From the NCBI RefSeq assembly GCF_025399795.1, contig NZ_JAODTZ010000028.1, forward strand, positions 62,001 through 126,000: a stretch of 64,000 bases of DNA, read 5' to 3'. Below the pieces are notes generated by a model. The model was not told where the DNA came from. It saw only the letters and a program-made list of their open reading frames with translations, and searched no databases. Source of the DNA: Streptomyces rhizosphaerihabitans (GTDB taxonomy: Bacteria > Actinomycetota > Actinomycetes > Streptomycetales > Streptomycetaceae). The position numbers and the translations under genes were made by a program. Below, piece after piece: positions 20,301 through 28,085 of this stretch (the first letter of the stretch is position 1; each line of letters begins with the position of its first letter).

Positions 20301-21512
20301 CCCGATGAACTCGCTGATAGCAGGGCAGTATTCGCGCTTGCGGCCGACGAAATCGCCGTCATCAACCCGAACACAGGCACCCTGCCCGTGTTCCGAACCC
20401 GTAGGGACGCCGACGTCACGGTTGCCATCCATCGTCGTGTACAGGTCCTGGCAGAAGAGGGCCGCGCGGACGGCAATCCATGGCGCATCACTTTCAAGCC
20501 AACACCTTTCCATCTGACAGACGATTCCGACTTGTTTCGCGACCGGATCACGTTGGAGACAGCGGGATGGGAATTGGAAGGGAACATCTTCGTGCGGGAC
20601 GGCGAGCGAATGCTGCCGCTCTATGACGGCAAAATGGCACACATCTTCGATCACCGCTGGAACCGCTACTACGGCTTGGGCAACGACGACTACGATCGCG
20701 TCCCGCTGGAAGAGAAGAACAATCCGTACGGTGTGACGCAGCCTCGCCATTGGATCCAGGAAGCGGGTCGCATCCCAACCACACGTAAGGGCAAGGACGT
20801 CACGGTCGCGGGTGTGGACCTGCGCCTCGAAGAGCTGGAGTGGGAGCGGGAATGGCTCCTGGGATGGCGCGATGTCGCGCGGACAACAGATGAGCGGACA
20901 GCGATTCCTGCATTTCTACCAAAGGTGGCCGTTGGAAATAAGTTCCCGCTGATGTTCCCCCGAGTCACGGCAGAGCTTGTCGCAGCACTCGTCTCTGCTC
21001 AGAGCTCGCTGGTGTTTGACTACGTCTCCCGCCAGAAGGTCGGAGCCATCAGTATGGCGCTATTCGTCTGGAAACAACTCCCCGTCCCTCACCCCGACGG
21101 CTTGGCTGCCCACACACCCTTCCTCACCCCTCGCACCCTTGAACTCGTCTACACCGCCTGGGATATGCGCCCACTAGCCAAGGACCTCGGCGACGTCGGC
21201 GCCCCTTTCACCTGGAATGAAGCCCGCCGCACCCAACTCCGCGCCGAGCTGGACGCCTACTTCCTCCACCTCTACGGAGTCTCCGCGGCGGACGCCGACT
21301 ACATCCTGGAGTCCTTCCAGACCGAGAACGGCGGCCTCAAGAACAACGAGATCGCCAAGTACGGCGAGTACCGCACCAAGCGCCTGGTCCTCACCGAGTA
21401 CGACCGCATGGCTACCTCCGGCCTCACCCTGGAGAACCCTCTCGTCGACGGCGAGAACTACACCTCCACCCTCACCCCGCCCCCCGGCCACGGACCCCGC
21501 CACCCCGCCTGA
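17379..21512 (+). CDS. drmMI: DrmMI-like adenine-N6 DNA methylase (Eco57I/PglX type)
   Basis: 1377 residues, ATG overlapping the drmD stop. Methylase motif I is VCDPACGSGHFL (about 516), followed by a GVDLNPMAVELAK segment (about 567) and catalytic motif IV GNPPW (about 795), so adenine-N6 specificity is expected. About 500 N-terminal residues precede the methylase core, and a long C-terminal part with a FDHRWNRYYG segment probably reads the target sequence, as in PglX and type IIG enzymes. I see no convincing PD-(D/E)xK nuclease motif, which fits a self-marking methylase rather than a restriction-methylation enzyme. It is the last gene of the operon. The stretch 19780-20960 is visibly less GC-rich in third positions than its flanks, which may reflect exchange of the target-recognition part. 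Confidence 0.85.
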   Translation: MSATTRHQVFTAVHTVGGLLPADMLVRISEGKVTKDLRGLAPADYRIPGSRSVRDEAERQWDNLKSLWRELREKLPAEPEASVRPDSTGYARTNWVEPLFEALGFGHLSPVGSGGIVSDDGTKTFPISHRRDKTLVHVTAWNVKLDKHQGAGSPAPQSLLQEALNRTEPHLWALLTNGRQLRLLRDSNALATASYVEFDLEAIFDGELFSEFVVLYRLLHASRFESPAGGTQWTCWLEVWRDAAIRLGARFLDDISEGVRLAIRELGTGFLKHPANGTLRENLDRHTYHAALLRLVYRLLFVFVAEDRDALHPPRTPEDVRKRYADYFSTARLREQSRRRRGTSHSDRYEALCLVLDALGKEEGLPELGLPGLGGLFDATPADAPLRELSLANVHLLAAVRHLAIVRDTEAKRWRTVDYRTLDAEELGAIYESLLDLVPEPGADRTFELVPRAGNERKKTGSYYTPSSLVDVLLDSTLDPVIDAAQERGEKRAVEAKQTDEAARETVASELLTLTVCDPACGSGHFLVAAARRIAKRVAAVREQTPEPTPDSVRHALHEVIARCVYGVDLNPMAVELAKVSLWMEALEPGKALGFLDAHVKLGNGLIGATPALLRGGIPEAAFKVVEGDDASVAREWLKRNKDEHKGIVTLDAAVDESVSVTNTAFASELRSLLDDSPTDKLGQVRKLADRYHEWAESPTYLNALHIADAWCAAFMWEQTEAAPSPVTQRVFLSLQSSEGKGALAETHEEIVRLSQEYRFFHWYLEFPEVFTVPDSPSAPGVDPVTGWAGGFDCVLGNPPWDKVDFKDQEYFSVVEPSIAAISGTARRKAIVEWAAEHAVEGARYYADRRRLKSSFLFLGSSGVYPQLRKGLSVKGVTSLQTDQLFTERFVSITAPEGRCGTVVPTQIATTAGSQFLFQDLTQRGAVKHLYDFENGRRQKLFPAVHSSYQFALLSLTGRGLAEPSARFAFFLGHPDELADSRAVFALAADEIAVINPNTGTLPVFRTRRDADVTVAIHRRVQVLAEEGRADGNPWRITFKPTPFHLTDDSDLFRDRITLETAGWELEGNIFVRDGERMLPLYDGKMAHIFDHRWNRYYGLGNDDYDRVPLEEKNNPYGVTQPRHWIQEAGRIPTTRKGKDVTVAGVDLRLEELEWEREWLLGWRDVARTTDERTAIPAFLPKVAVGNKFPLMFPRVTAELVAALVSAQSSLVFDYVSRQKVGAISMALFVWKQLPVPHPDGLAAHTPFLTPRTLELVYTAWDMRPLAKDLGDVGAPFTWNEARRTQLRAELDAYFLHLYGVSAADADYILESFQTENGGLKNNEIAKYGEYRTKRLVLTEYDRMATSGLTLENPLVDGENYTSTLTPPPGHGPRHPA

Positions 21513-21654
21513 CCGAGCCCCTCTCCCGGGGTGCTGATGTCGCGTCTCCACAAAGATACTTGCAAGGTCCAGACGGGGGTCACTGGTCGGCCTGGTAACC
21601 CCCGGACGCATCCCGACTACTTCCCAACTGCGATAAACACTTCAGGAGCAGGCG

Positions 21655-22905
21655 TTGGACAACGAGATCCAGTTGATCAGTGACGGCGACGGGCTGGCGG
21701 TCATCGGGAACGCGACGGACGTCGAACGCTTTCTCGTTTCGGAGAGATTGCCGTCGAAGGACCTCAGGGTGCACCAGCTCAAGTCCGTCTTCGGCACCGG
21801 GGCCACAGTCGCGCAGGCAAGTTCGGACATTGCCGCCAACTCCGGTCGCTGGGTGAAGCTGACCGTGGAGTCCGCGGAGCGTGTCAAGAAGTACGGGCTG
21901 ATGAAAACCAAGACACCAGGCATCAGCCACGCGATGATAGGGAAACCCGGCTCGATCAAGAACTGGCTTCAAATCGAGAAGGGGGTCGGCTCGTTTCTGA
22001 CCAACCCCGCACGTCTGGCTGGTGTCGCGGGGCTCATGTCGCAGTCCTCGATGCAGCAGACCATGGAGGAGATCACCGACTACCTCGCCACGATCGACAA
22101 GAAGGTCGACGACGTGCTCCGCGGCCAAAAGGACGCTGCACTGTCCCGCATGATCGGCATGGACCTCGTGATCGAGGAGACCATGACCATTCGGGAGCAG
22201 GTGGGCCGAGTCTCCGAGGTCACGTGGTCCAAGGTGCAGACCGCGCCGACGACGATCGCGGAGACCCAGGCGTACGCGTTGCGTCAAATCGACGCTCTCA
22301 CCCAGAGACTGGAGAGCACGCCCAAGATCGGTGATCTCTCCGCGGCGGTCAGGGAAGTCGAACCCAAGGTTCGGGAGTGGCTCGCTGTTCTGGCTCGCTG
22401 CTTCCAACTGCAGGACGCGGTCGCCGTGCTCGAACTCGACCGTGTGCTGGACGCGCATCCGGATCAGCTGGACCAGCACCGCCTCGGGCTTCGGACTGCC
22501 CGACAGCACCGGCTGGATCTCATCTCGCGGAGCACCGAGCGTCTGGTGGCCCGGATAAAAGCTGCTGCCGACGCGGCCAACTCGAAGGTGCTGCTGCACC
22601 CGACCAAATCCCCGGTGGTGGTCCAGTCGAGCAACCATGTGGTGACCGGCGTCCACGACTTCCGCGCGCGGCTCGGGATCGAGTCCGGTCGCCAGTCGTC
22701 GGAGGCGAGAAGATGGGGGGAAGCGGTAGCGGAGGTGAAGGACAAGGCGCTTGAGACGGGAGCGAAGGGCGTCGGTGCCGCCAGAAGCCTCGGCACCGTG
22801 AGCCTCGACCGGGCCAGTTCGGTCAAGGGGAGGCTCTCCAGCGAGATCGCCGAGCGAGCCCGCCGCCTGCGCCGGGAAGAAAAAGAACATGACGGGGAAG
22901 GCTGA
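21655..22905 (+). CDS. Helical protein of unknown function
   Basis: 416 residues from a TTG start with AGGAG seven bases upstream. I do not recognise the family. The N-terminal 90 residues look alpha/beta. A short Gly/Ala segment (LAGVAGLMSQSS) precedes helical stretches with a coiled-coil look (DYLATIDKKVDDVLRGQKD), and the C-terminus is basic and charged. It sits 142 bases after the methylase on the same strand, so it may belong to the same transcript or be a separate island gene. A 12-bp hairpin follows its stop. No catalytic motif is seen. Confidence 0.7.
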   Translation: MDNEIQLISDGDGLAVIGNATDVERFLVSERLPSKDLRVHQLKSVFGTGATVAQASSDIAANSGRWVKLTVESAERVKKYGLMKTKTPGISHAMIGKPGSIKNWLQIEKGVGSFLTNPARLAGVAGLMSQSSMQQTMEEITDYLATIDKKVDDVLRGQKDAALSRMIGMDLVIEETMTIREQVGRVSEVTWSKVQTAPTTIAETQAYALRQIDALTQRLESTPKIGDLSAAVREVEPKVREWLAVLARCFQLQDAVAVLELDRVLDAHPDQLDQHRLGLRTARQHRLDLISRSTERLVARIKAAADAANSKVLLHPTKSPVVVQSSNHVVTGVHDFRARLGIESGRQSSEARRWGEAVAEVKDKALETGAKGVGAARSLGTVSLDRASSVKGRLSSEIAERARRLRREEKEHDGEG

Positions 22906-22925
22906 GCGAGCGTCGACGACCCACA

Positions 22926-22959
22926 CCGTGGGGCGAGCCATCAACCACTCGCCCCACGG
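22926..22959. terminator. Hairpin between convergent genes
   Basis: Perfect 12-bp stem CCGTGGGGCGAG / CTCGCCCCACGG with a 10-base loop. It lies 20 bases after the stop of the rightward gene and 10 bases from the stop of the leftward XRE-DUF397 gene, so it can act as a bidirectional terminator. Confidence 0.7.
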
Positions 22960-22969
22960 CCGGCCTCTG

Positions 22970-23158
22970 TCAGTCCCGCGCCGCCGCGAACCCCACGAAC
23001 CGCGACCACTCCTCACGCCCGACGGCGAAGTGAGGATGCGTCACATCCTTGGAGTCCCGGACGCAGACGGCCTGTTCGGTGAGGGCGACCTCGACGCAGT
23101 CGTCCCCCGAGCTGCCGCTGTAACTGGACTTGAACCAGGCGAGTTCCGTCGTACTCAT
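22970..23158 (-). CDS. DUF397 protein (C-terminal part of the fusion; would be a separate gene without the frameshift)
   Basis: 62 residues from an ATG that in the normal arrangement overlaps the regulator's stop (ATGA). The sequence is a standard DUF397: AWFKSSYSGSSGDDCVEVA, VCVRDSKD, and a W..F motif at the end. These small proteins work with Scr1-type XRE regulators and HATPase proteins in Streptomyces development and regulation. Whether it is made alone from its own start or only as part of the 346-residue fusion cannot be told from sequence. Confidence 0.55.
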   Translation of the reverse strand: MSTTELAWFKSSYSGSSGDDCVEVALTEQAVCVRDSKDVTHPHFAVGREEWSRFVGFAAARD

Positions 23159-24010
23159 AGCTCTCCTCGCAGTCTCTCCAACAGACCCCGCGAGTCTTTG
23201 GGGTTCAGGGCCTGCGAGCGCAGTGTCATAGCGTTGTTGGAGGAGACTCACCTCTTTCGGGTCGGAGATCAACCGACCGTTCTCCTGCCCCTCGGAGTAC
23301 GCCAGCCGGTGCCCCTTCAGTGTCTCCAAGAGCCGTACGGGACCGTCCATGCAAGCATGGAACTCTGCATCCACCGGCATGAGTTGCAGCGTCACGTTGC
23401 GGGACGCCGTTCGCTCAAGCACGTGGTCCAACTGGCCGCGCAGCACTTCGACACCGCCCAGTCTGCGCCGAAAGACGGCCTCTTCCACGATGAAGTGAAA
23501 CGGCACAGTCGGCCGCTCGTGCAACAACGTCTGCCGCTTGAGCCGCGCCTCGATCTGGGCCTCCAACTGCTCGTCCGTGAGCAGCGGAAGACGGTTCTCG
23601 AACAGCGCCCGCGCGTAACCCTCCGCCTGCAACAACCCGGGCACCAGCCTGCACTCGTACGTGCACAGACTCACCGCCTCCCGCTCCCGCCGGGCCCACT
23701 GCCGGAACCAGGCCGCCAGCCCCACATCGCCCCTCCCCCGCGTCACGAACTCGGAGCTCTTCCGCAACGCCCCCGTGTTCCCCAACACCTCCTCTGCCCG
23801 CTCGACGAACGACTCGTCGGGCATGCGACGCCCCAACTCCACCGACTCCACGGTGTGTTTGGAGAACTGAACCCGTGCCCCGAAGTCCACCCGGCTGAGC
23901 CCGGCGTGCTCGCGCAGGGCCTGGACGACGGCCCCGAAGGTCCGCAGACTGTCGGAGGGGTCGGGCTCGCGCTCCCAGTCGCATGCCGTCCCGTCACCGC
24001 TGTCCGTCAT
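22970..24010 (-). CDS. Scr1-type XRE regulator running in frame into DUF397 (frameshift fusion)
   Basis: 346 residues from ATG 24010, with GGAGG nine bases upstream. Residues about 20-80 form an XRE helix-turn-helix (FGAVVQALREHAGLSR ... VESVELGRRMP). The middle is the usual DUF5753 ligand-like domain of Streptomyces regulators paired with DUF397 proteins. In such pairs the regulator normally ends in LRSQALNPKDSRGLLERLRGEL or similar and its stop overlaps the DUF397 start. That peptide is still encoded here, but in another frame: two bases appear to be missing just after RYDT (near 23230). As a result the reading frame skips the stop and continues into DUF397. This is either a natural fusion or a sequencing error. 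It probably controls the divergent HATPase gene. Confidence 0.75.
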   Translation of the reverse strand: MTDSGDGTACDWEREPDPSDSLRTFGAVVQALREHAGLSRVDFGARVQFSKHTVESVELGRRMPDESFVERAEEVLGNTGALRKSSEFVTRGRGDVGLAAWFRQWARREREAVSLCTYECRLVPGLLQAEGYARALFENRLPLLTDEQLEAQIEARLKRQTLLHERPTVPFHFIVEEAVFRRRLGGVEVLRGQLDHVLERTASRNVTLQLMPVDAEFHACMDGPVRLLETLKGHRLAYSEGQENGRLISDPKEVSLLQQRYDTALAGPEPQRLAGSVGETARRAMSTTELAWFKSSYSGSSGDDCVEVALTEQAVCVRDSKDVTHPHFAVGREEWSRFVGFAAARD

Positions 24011-24109
24011 ACGCGGCCACCTCCAGGTGCGTACGTAGCGTGCCGCGTCCCCGCGATCGACAGCACCCACAGTGACGGCGAGATCCACGTACTGTCCACC
24101 GAACGTGCC

Positions 24110-24130
24110 CGTACGCTGACGCAGCGTACG
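24110..24130. promoter_or_regulatory. Inverted repeat in the divergent XRE / HATPase promoter region
   Basis: CGTACGCT - 5 bases - AGCGTACG, a perfect 8-bp inverted repeat between the divergent starts at 24010 and 24178. It is placed as an operator for the XRE regulator; this is inferred from position. Confidence 0.45.
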
Positions 24131-24177
24131 AGCCGCGCTCCTGGCGCACGCACCCGCACGCCCGCCACGGTGGCCCC

Positions 24178-24654
24178 ATGAACGCCGCCACTCCCCAGCT
24201 CACCGACACTGTCTTCACGTTCGCGCAGCAACTCTCCTCCACCCGCCGGGGTGCCCGCCTCGCCCGGCTCCTGGCCATGGAGCGCCTGATCGCCTGGGAG
24301 ATGTCACCCGGAATCATCGAGCGGGCGGAACACGTCGTCGCGGAGCTGGCGTCGAACGCGGCACTGCACGGCCGCGTCCAGGGGCGTGACTTCCTGCTGG
24401 CGCTGACCCTGGACAACGCGACCGGCACCCTCCGTATCGCGGTGAGCGACACCCGGGGCGAGTGCCGGCCCGCGATCCGCCCGGAACGCGGCCTGGACGA
24501 CGGGACGGGCCGCGGCCTGATCCTGGTCGACGCACTCGCCGACCGCTGGGGCACGGAGCCGCGCTCACCCTCCGGAAAGACGGTGTGGGCAATGCTCGTG
24601 CAGCCCCCGCCAGGCGATCCGAAGTTCCGGGAAGTGACCGGAACCGTCGACTGA
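24178..24654 (+). CDS. HATPase_c ATP-binding protein (anti-sigma/regulatory type)
   Basis: 158 residues. The N box VVAELASNAALHG and the later GTGRGLILVDALADRWG (G boxes) identify the GHKL/HATPase fold of RsbW-like proteins common in Streptomyces. There is no transmembrane or dimerisation domain, so it acts as a small cytoplasmic ATP-binding regulator. It is divergent from the XRE-DUF397 gene; together they make the usual Streptomyces trio. It ends 21 bases from the stop of the convergent kinase gene. Confidence 0.85.
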   Translation: MNAATPQLTDTVFTFAQQLSSTRRGARLARLLAMERLIAWEMSPGIIERAEHVVAELASNAALHGRVQGRDFLLALTLDNATGTLRIAVSDTRGECRPAIRPERGLDDGTGRGLILVDALADRWGTEPRSPSGKTVWAMLVQPPPGDPKFREVTGTVD

Positions 24655-24675
24655 CAGGGTGGGGCCGTCGTGGCG

Positions 24676-26907
24676 TCAGGAAGCCCAGTCCGGCAGGCGC
24701 GGATTGCGGACTTCTCCGGGGATGTCGCACCAGGGGCGCAGTTCCTTGTAAGCCTTCGCCTCGTCGTACCCGGGGTAGGAACCGTACCCGGTGTAGGCCT
24801 GGGCAAGGGCGACGCACGCGGCCTCGGTCTTGGTGTGCACCGTCCCCGGATCGAGTTGTTCGGCGCCGTTCACCGCGGCGTCGTAACAGTTGGTGAGGGC
24901 GCCGTGGTCATCCGTCTGTTCACCGCTGGCGGCGGCCTTGTCCAGGCCCACGACGGCGTCGGCGCAGTCGCGCGGCATCTTCGTGGTCTTGAAGCCGATC
25001 CCCCCGATCAGTTCGTCCACCGCGGCCTCGGCGACCTTGTCGTGCTTCCCGTAGGTGTAGAGGAGGTATTTGCTGTAGGGCAGCCACCACACGCGGTGGC
25101 TGTTCTTGCGGGAGCCGTCGTAGTCGGGGAGCACATCCGTGCCGAACGTCCAGCTCATGGCCTTCTTGCCGCCGACGTCGGTCAGCGGCTCGTCCTTCAC
25201 GGAGACCACCGACTCGTCCGTGACGGTGTCGCTGTCCTCGCCTTCGACGGACCACATGGAGCCGGAGTCCTTCTGCCCCTCCTTGATCTGGTCCAGGGTC
25301 AGGTCCGGGGCGTACAAGAGGTGCATGCCGGTGTCGGAGTCCCCGGGCAGAGTGAAGTCAGCGCTGGTCGCGGGGGTCGTTTCCGAAGTCTCCGAGGTGT
25401 CCGAGCTATCCGAGGTGTCCCAGGAAGATCCATCTGCCGCGTCCTCGTCGCCCGAGCCGGAATACTCCAGCTTCGCGTCGGCGGGGAGCGTGACACGCAG
25501 GCCCCCGAAGAGGTCCACCGGTTCCGGCTCCTGTACGGCGGCCTCCTCGGCGCTCGGGGACTCGGACGGGGAGGGAGTCACGGCGACCGGGGTTTGGCGC
25601 GGCGCCGTCCGCTTCGGCTCGGACGTCGGGTCTGCGGCCGGGGGTCGGGCGGCGGCTCCGGGCCCGCTGTTGCCGGCCGCCACGGCACCGCCCACGACGC
25701 CCAGCACCGCGGCGGTGGCCACCGTGTAGAGGACGCCCCGACGCCGTCGCGCACGGCGCCCCGCGAGTGCGGCCGCCGATGCAGCGGGAAGCGAGGCCGG
25801 GACGTACGGAGAAAGGGGGACCAGGGGAACGTCCCGGCGTGCGTTCTGTGCGGTCGACGAGGGCGTCGTCCCTCCGGACGCCTGCGGAAGAGGAGGCTTT
25901 GAGACCGCCGGTGGAGCCGTGGCCTCCTCGTCGCTCACGGGTCCCTCGCCTGGGGGTTCCCCGTCGGAGGAGGGCTCGGCGGGCAACGGGACGTTCCAGC
26001 GCATGCTGCCCAGGGGCACGGTGACAGCGGTCTCGGCCCGTTCGAAGGACCGTGTGTAGGCCATGGTCGGGAAGACGACGGTCCCGGTCGGCCCGTACAC
26101 GGCGGCCGCCCTCTCGGCGATCTCCGGGGCGCTCGGCCGCTGCCCGGGATCCTTGTGCAGGGCGTCACGGACGAGGGGCAGCAGGGCGTCGGGCACGCCC
26201 TGGAGCGAGGGCGCGGCGCTGACGATGCGGTGGTTGATCCCGGTAGGGGTTCCGAAGGGGTGGGCCGCTGCCGCGGCGTAGGAGACGAGCAGCCCCCAGC
26301 AGAAGATGTCGCAGGCCGGGAGGGTGGTGCCGTCGGTGAGCTGCTCCGGTGCCATCCAGCCGGGAGTACCGGTCGTCACCGATGTGGCGGTGATGGCGGT
26401 GGCGTCCAGGTGGTGGGCGATGCCGAAGTCCACGACGTGGGGCCCGTCGGCCGCGAGGAGGACGTTCGTCGGCTTCAGGTCGCGGTGGGCAACCCCCGCG
26501 CCGTGGATGCAGGCCAGAGCGCGGGCGACGGCCGCCGCGAAGGTCAGCAGGTTGTCCGCGCGCAGGGGCCCGGCCTCCCGGACGTGCTGATGCAGGGTGT
26601 TGCCCTGCACGTAGGCGGTCGCCAGCCAGGGCAGCGGGGCGTCGGGGTCGGCGTCGACCAGCGGTACGAGGTACGGGCCGGTGACCTGGCGGAGCGTAGT
26701 GGTCTCTCGGCGGAAGCGGGCCCGGTGTGCAGGGTCGTCGGCGAAGCCCTGATGAAGGACCTTGACGGCGAGGGGACGTCCGCTGTCGGGGTCGATCGCG
26801 TAGTAGACCGTGCCCATACCGCCGGTTCCGAGGTGCCGGATCGGCCGGTAAGGGCCGATGCGTTCGGGCAGGTTCACCGGCACAGGACACTCCTCGGTGC
26901 CGGGCAC
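24676..26907 (-). CDS. Membrane Ser/Thr protein kinase (Pkn type)
   Basis: 743 residues. The N-terminal Hanks kinase is complete: HLGTGGMGTV loop, AVKVL lysine, HRDLKPTN (about 140), DFGIAHH (about 164) and GWMAPEQ. A Pro/Ser-rich juxtamembrane region leads to a positively charged RRARRRRG and a single transmembrane helix (about 390-410). The outer part begins with a Thr/Ser/Glu-rich low-complexity stretch, then a folded domain of about 250 residues with several cysteines that I do not recognise. This is the standard layout of a one-pass sensor kinase. It reads towards the HATPase gene. Its upstream region carries shared element B, about 330 bases away. Confidence 0.85.
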   Translation of the reverse strand: MPGTEECPVPVNLPERIGPYRPIRHLGTGGMGTVYYAIDPDSGRPLAVKVLHQGFADDPAHRARFRRETTTLRQVTGPYLVPLVDADPDAPLPWLATAYVQGNTLHQHVREAGPLRADNLLTFAAAVARALACIHGAGVAHRDLKPTNVLLAADGPHVVDFGIAHHLDATAITATSVTTGTPGWMAPEQLTDGTTLPACDIFCWGLLVSYAAAAAHPFGTPTGINHRIVSAAPSLQGVPDALLPLVRDALHKDPGQRPSAPEIAERAAAVYGPTGTVVFPTMAYTRSFERAETAVTVPLGSMRWNVPLPAEPSSDGEPPGEGPVSDEEATAPPAVSKPPLPQASGGTTPSSTAQNARRDVPLVPLSPYVPASLPAASAAALAGRRARRRRGVLYTVATAAVLGVVGGAVAAGNSGPGAAARPPAADPTSEPKRTAPRQTPVAVTPSPSESPSAEEAAVQEPEPVDLFGGLRVTLPADAKLEYSGSGDEDAADGSSWDTSDSSDTSETSETTPATSADFTLPGDSDTGMHLLYAPDLTLDQIKEGQKDSGSMWSVEGEDSDTVTDESVVSVKDEPLTDVGGKKAMSWTFGTDVLPDYDGSRKNSHRVWWLPYSKYLLYTYGKHDKVAEAAVDELIGGIGFKTTKMPRDCADAVVGLDKAAASGEQTDDHGALTNCYDAAVNGAEQLDPGTVHTKTEAACVALAQAYTGYGSYPGYDEAKAYKELRPWCDIPGEVRNPRLPDWAS

Positions 26908-27238
26908 GGCCGTACGGCCGACACCGTCCGCCCGCAGAAATCACACCGCGGACCGTGCTGACGAGTCATGTATCCCCCTGGTGTTCTGCGCCTTCACATA
27001 CCGATCGGGACGGTGCGACGCGGCCGACTTCGGGCGTCGGCAAGCCTGTGGCCGACCGGAGACTCGCCCTTGCGGGCAGTCGACGGTCGTGCGATGAAGC
27101 CCCCCTCATCAGCGGAGACACTCTAGTACCGGTTCGATCGGTGGCAGAGGGCTGCCGGCGCCACCCGCATGCAGTCCCGGCGATCAGTCGGCGTCACGAC
27201 TCGCTCCGCGGCTCGACGTCCCGGCCCTCGCACGGCCG

Positions 27239-27293
27239 ATCGTACACAGAAATACATGCTAACGGACGAGGTTAGTCTGTTGACACCGCCAAC
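27239..27293 (-). promoter_or_regulatory. Two-part promoter element B
   Basis: On the minus strand: GTTGGCGGTGTCAAC, 31 bases, GTGTAC, with TACGAT as a possible -10. The spacing is identical to element A. It faces the kinase gene starting at 26907, leaving a leader of about 330 bases, or it drives a transcript not recognised here. Confidence 0.5.
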
Positions 27294-27358
27294 ACTGACG
27301 CCCCTCATGCTCCCGTAAACGCCGTCGCCTGCCGACGGTGTTCCGGTCAACACCCGCA

Positions 27359-27387
27359 GGGCCTTTCCTGAGCGTCAGGCAAGGCCC
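27359..27387. terminator. Hairpin downstream of the EVE-like gene
   Basis: GGGCCTT-T-CCTGA, loop GCG, TCAGG-C-AAGGCCC: a 12-bp stem with one mismatch. It lies about 160 bases past the stop of the leftward EVE-like gene; terminator function is inferred. Confidence 0.35.
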
Positions 27388-27547
27388 GGCGTCGGCCGAG
27401 GTGTTTACCGGAACGTCTTTGCGATGACTGTGTCCCGCCCGACATCCTCAAGTGCGTTCGCGCGACGTCCTCGTTGTCGACTCGTCCAGCGTGACGGACG
27501 GTCACTCGACGTACCAGCGACCAAGCGGTCCGCCTGGGACTATCGCG

Positions 27548-27946
27548 TCACAGACCGGCCCGCTCCAGCAGGACCTTCAACGCGCCCGGCTTGACCTTTT
27601 GCACGGACCGGACCTGGCCGAGCTCCAACTCGTCCCGGCCCACCGGATTGCCGTACAGCAAGTCCGTGGGCTCGGGCAGCAGAGTCACATCGACCCGGTA
27701 GGCGAAGTCGGGGTCGTCGGGGTCCTCCTGCGGCTCGTTGTCGACCTCGGCCACCGCGGCGACCGCCGACTCCGGTTGACTGAAGAAGAACCACAGGCGG
27801 TCGCCCGGGTACATGCGGTTCCGCCGGCTGAGCCAGAGGTCGAGTTCGGGGTCCTCGTGAGCAAGGTGGCGCAAGGTCTCTTTGTCGGAAGGTTCTCCGT
27901 CAAAGGTGTCCTTGTTCGGATTGAGGATGTAGATCCAGTCCTGCAC
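27548..27946 (-). CDS. EVE/PUA-like domain protein
   Basis: 132 residues. I chose the GTG at 27946 because GGGAGAG lies just upstream and the protein then begins directly with the domain (QDWIYILNPNKDTF). The fold signature is EVE-like: an opening strand W-I-Y-I-L-N-P, a middle R-M-Y-P-G-D-R-L-W-F-F turn, and a closing V-K-P-G segment. EVE and related PUA-like domains bind modified bases and often accompany type IV restriction. It is divergent from the mcrB gene at 28086, whose own N-terminal half has a similar EVE-like stretch. A role as reader of modified phage DNA or RNA is inferred from family and position. Confidence 0.65.
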   Translation of the reverse strand: MQDWIYILNPNKDTFDGEPSDKETLRHLAHEDPELDLWLSRRNRMYPGDRLWFFFSQPESAVAAVAEVDNEPQEDPDDPDFAYRVDVTLLPEPTDLLYGNPVGRDELELGQVRSVQKVKPGALKVLLERAGL

Positions 27947-28085
27947 GATCTCTCCCGCCGCCGTTGCCCTCGCTGCCCAGGAACGACCTCGCCCTGCCGA
28001 GCATCGTGCCAGCCCTCTGCCTCGCACGCAGGAAGTCGACCAACCTCGCCACATCTGGGGAACCGCAGACGCACGCTCCGGCATC

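Larger units (their letters stand above)
26908..27547. other. 640-base intergenic region
   Basis: I see no credible gene here. It holds shared promoter element B (27239-27293), a CTAAC...GTTAG inverted repeat overlapping it (27259-27275), and a GGGCCTT...AAGGCCC hairpin (27359-27387). Confidence 0.5.
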
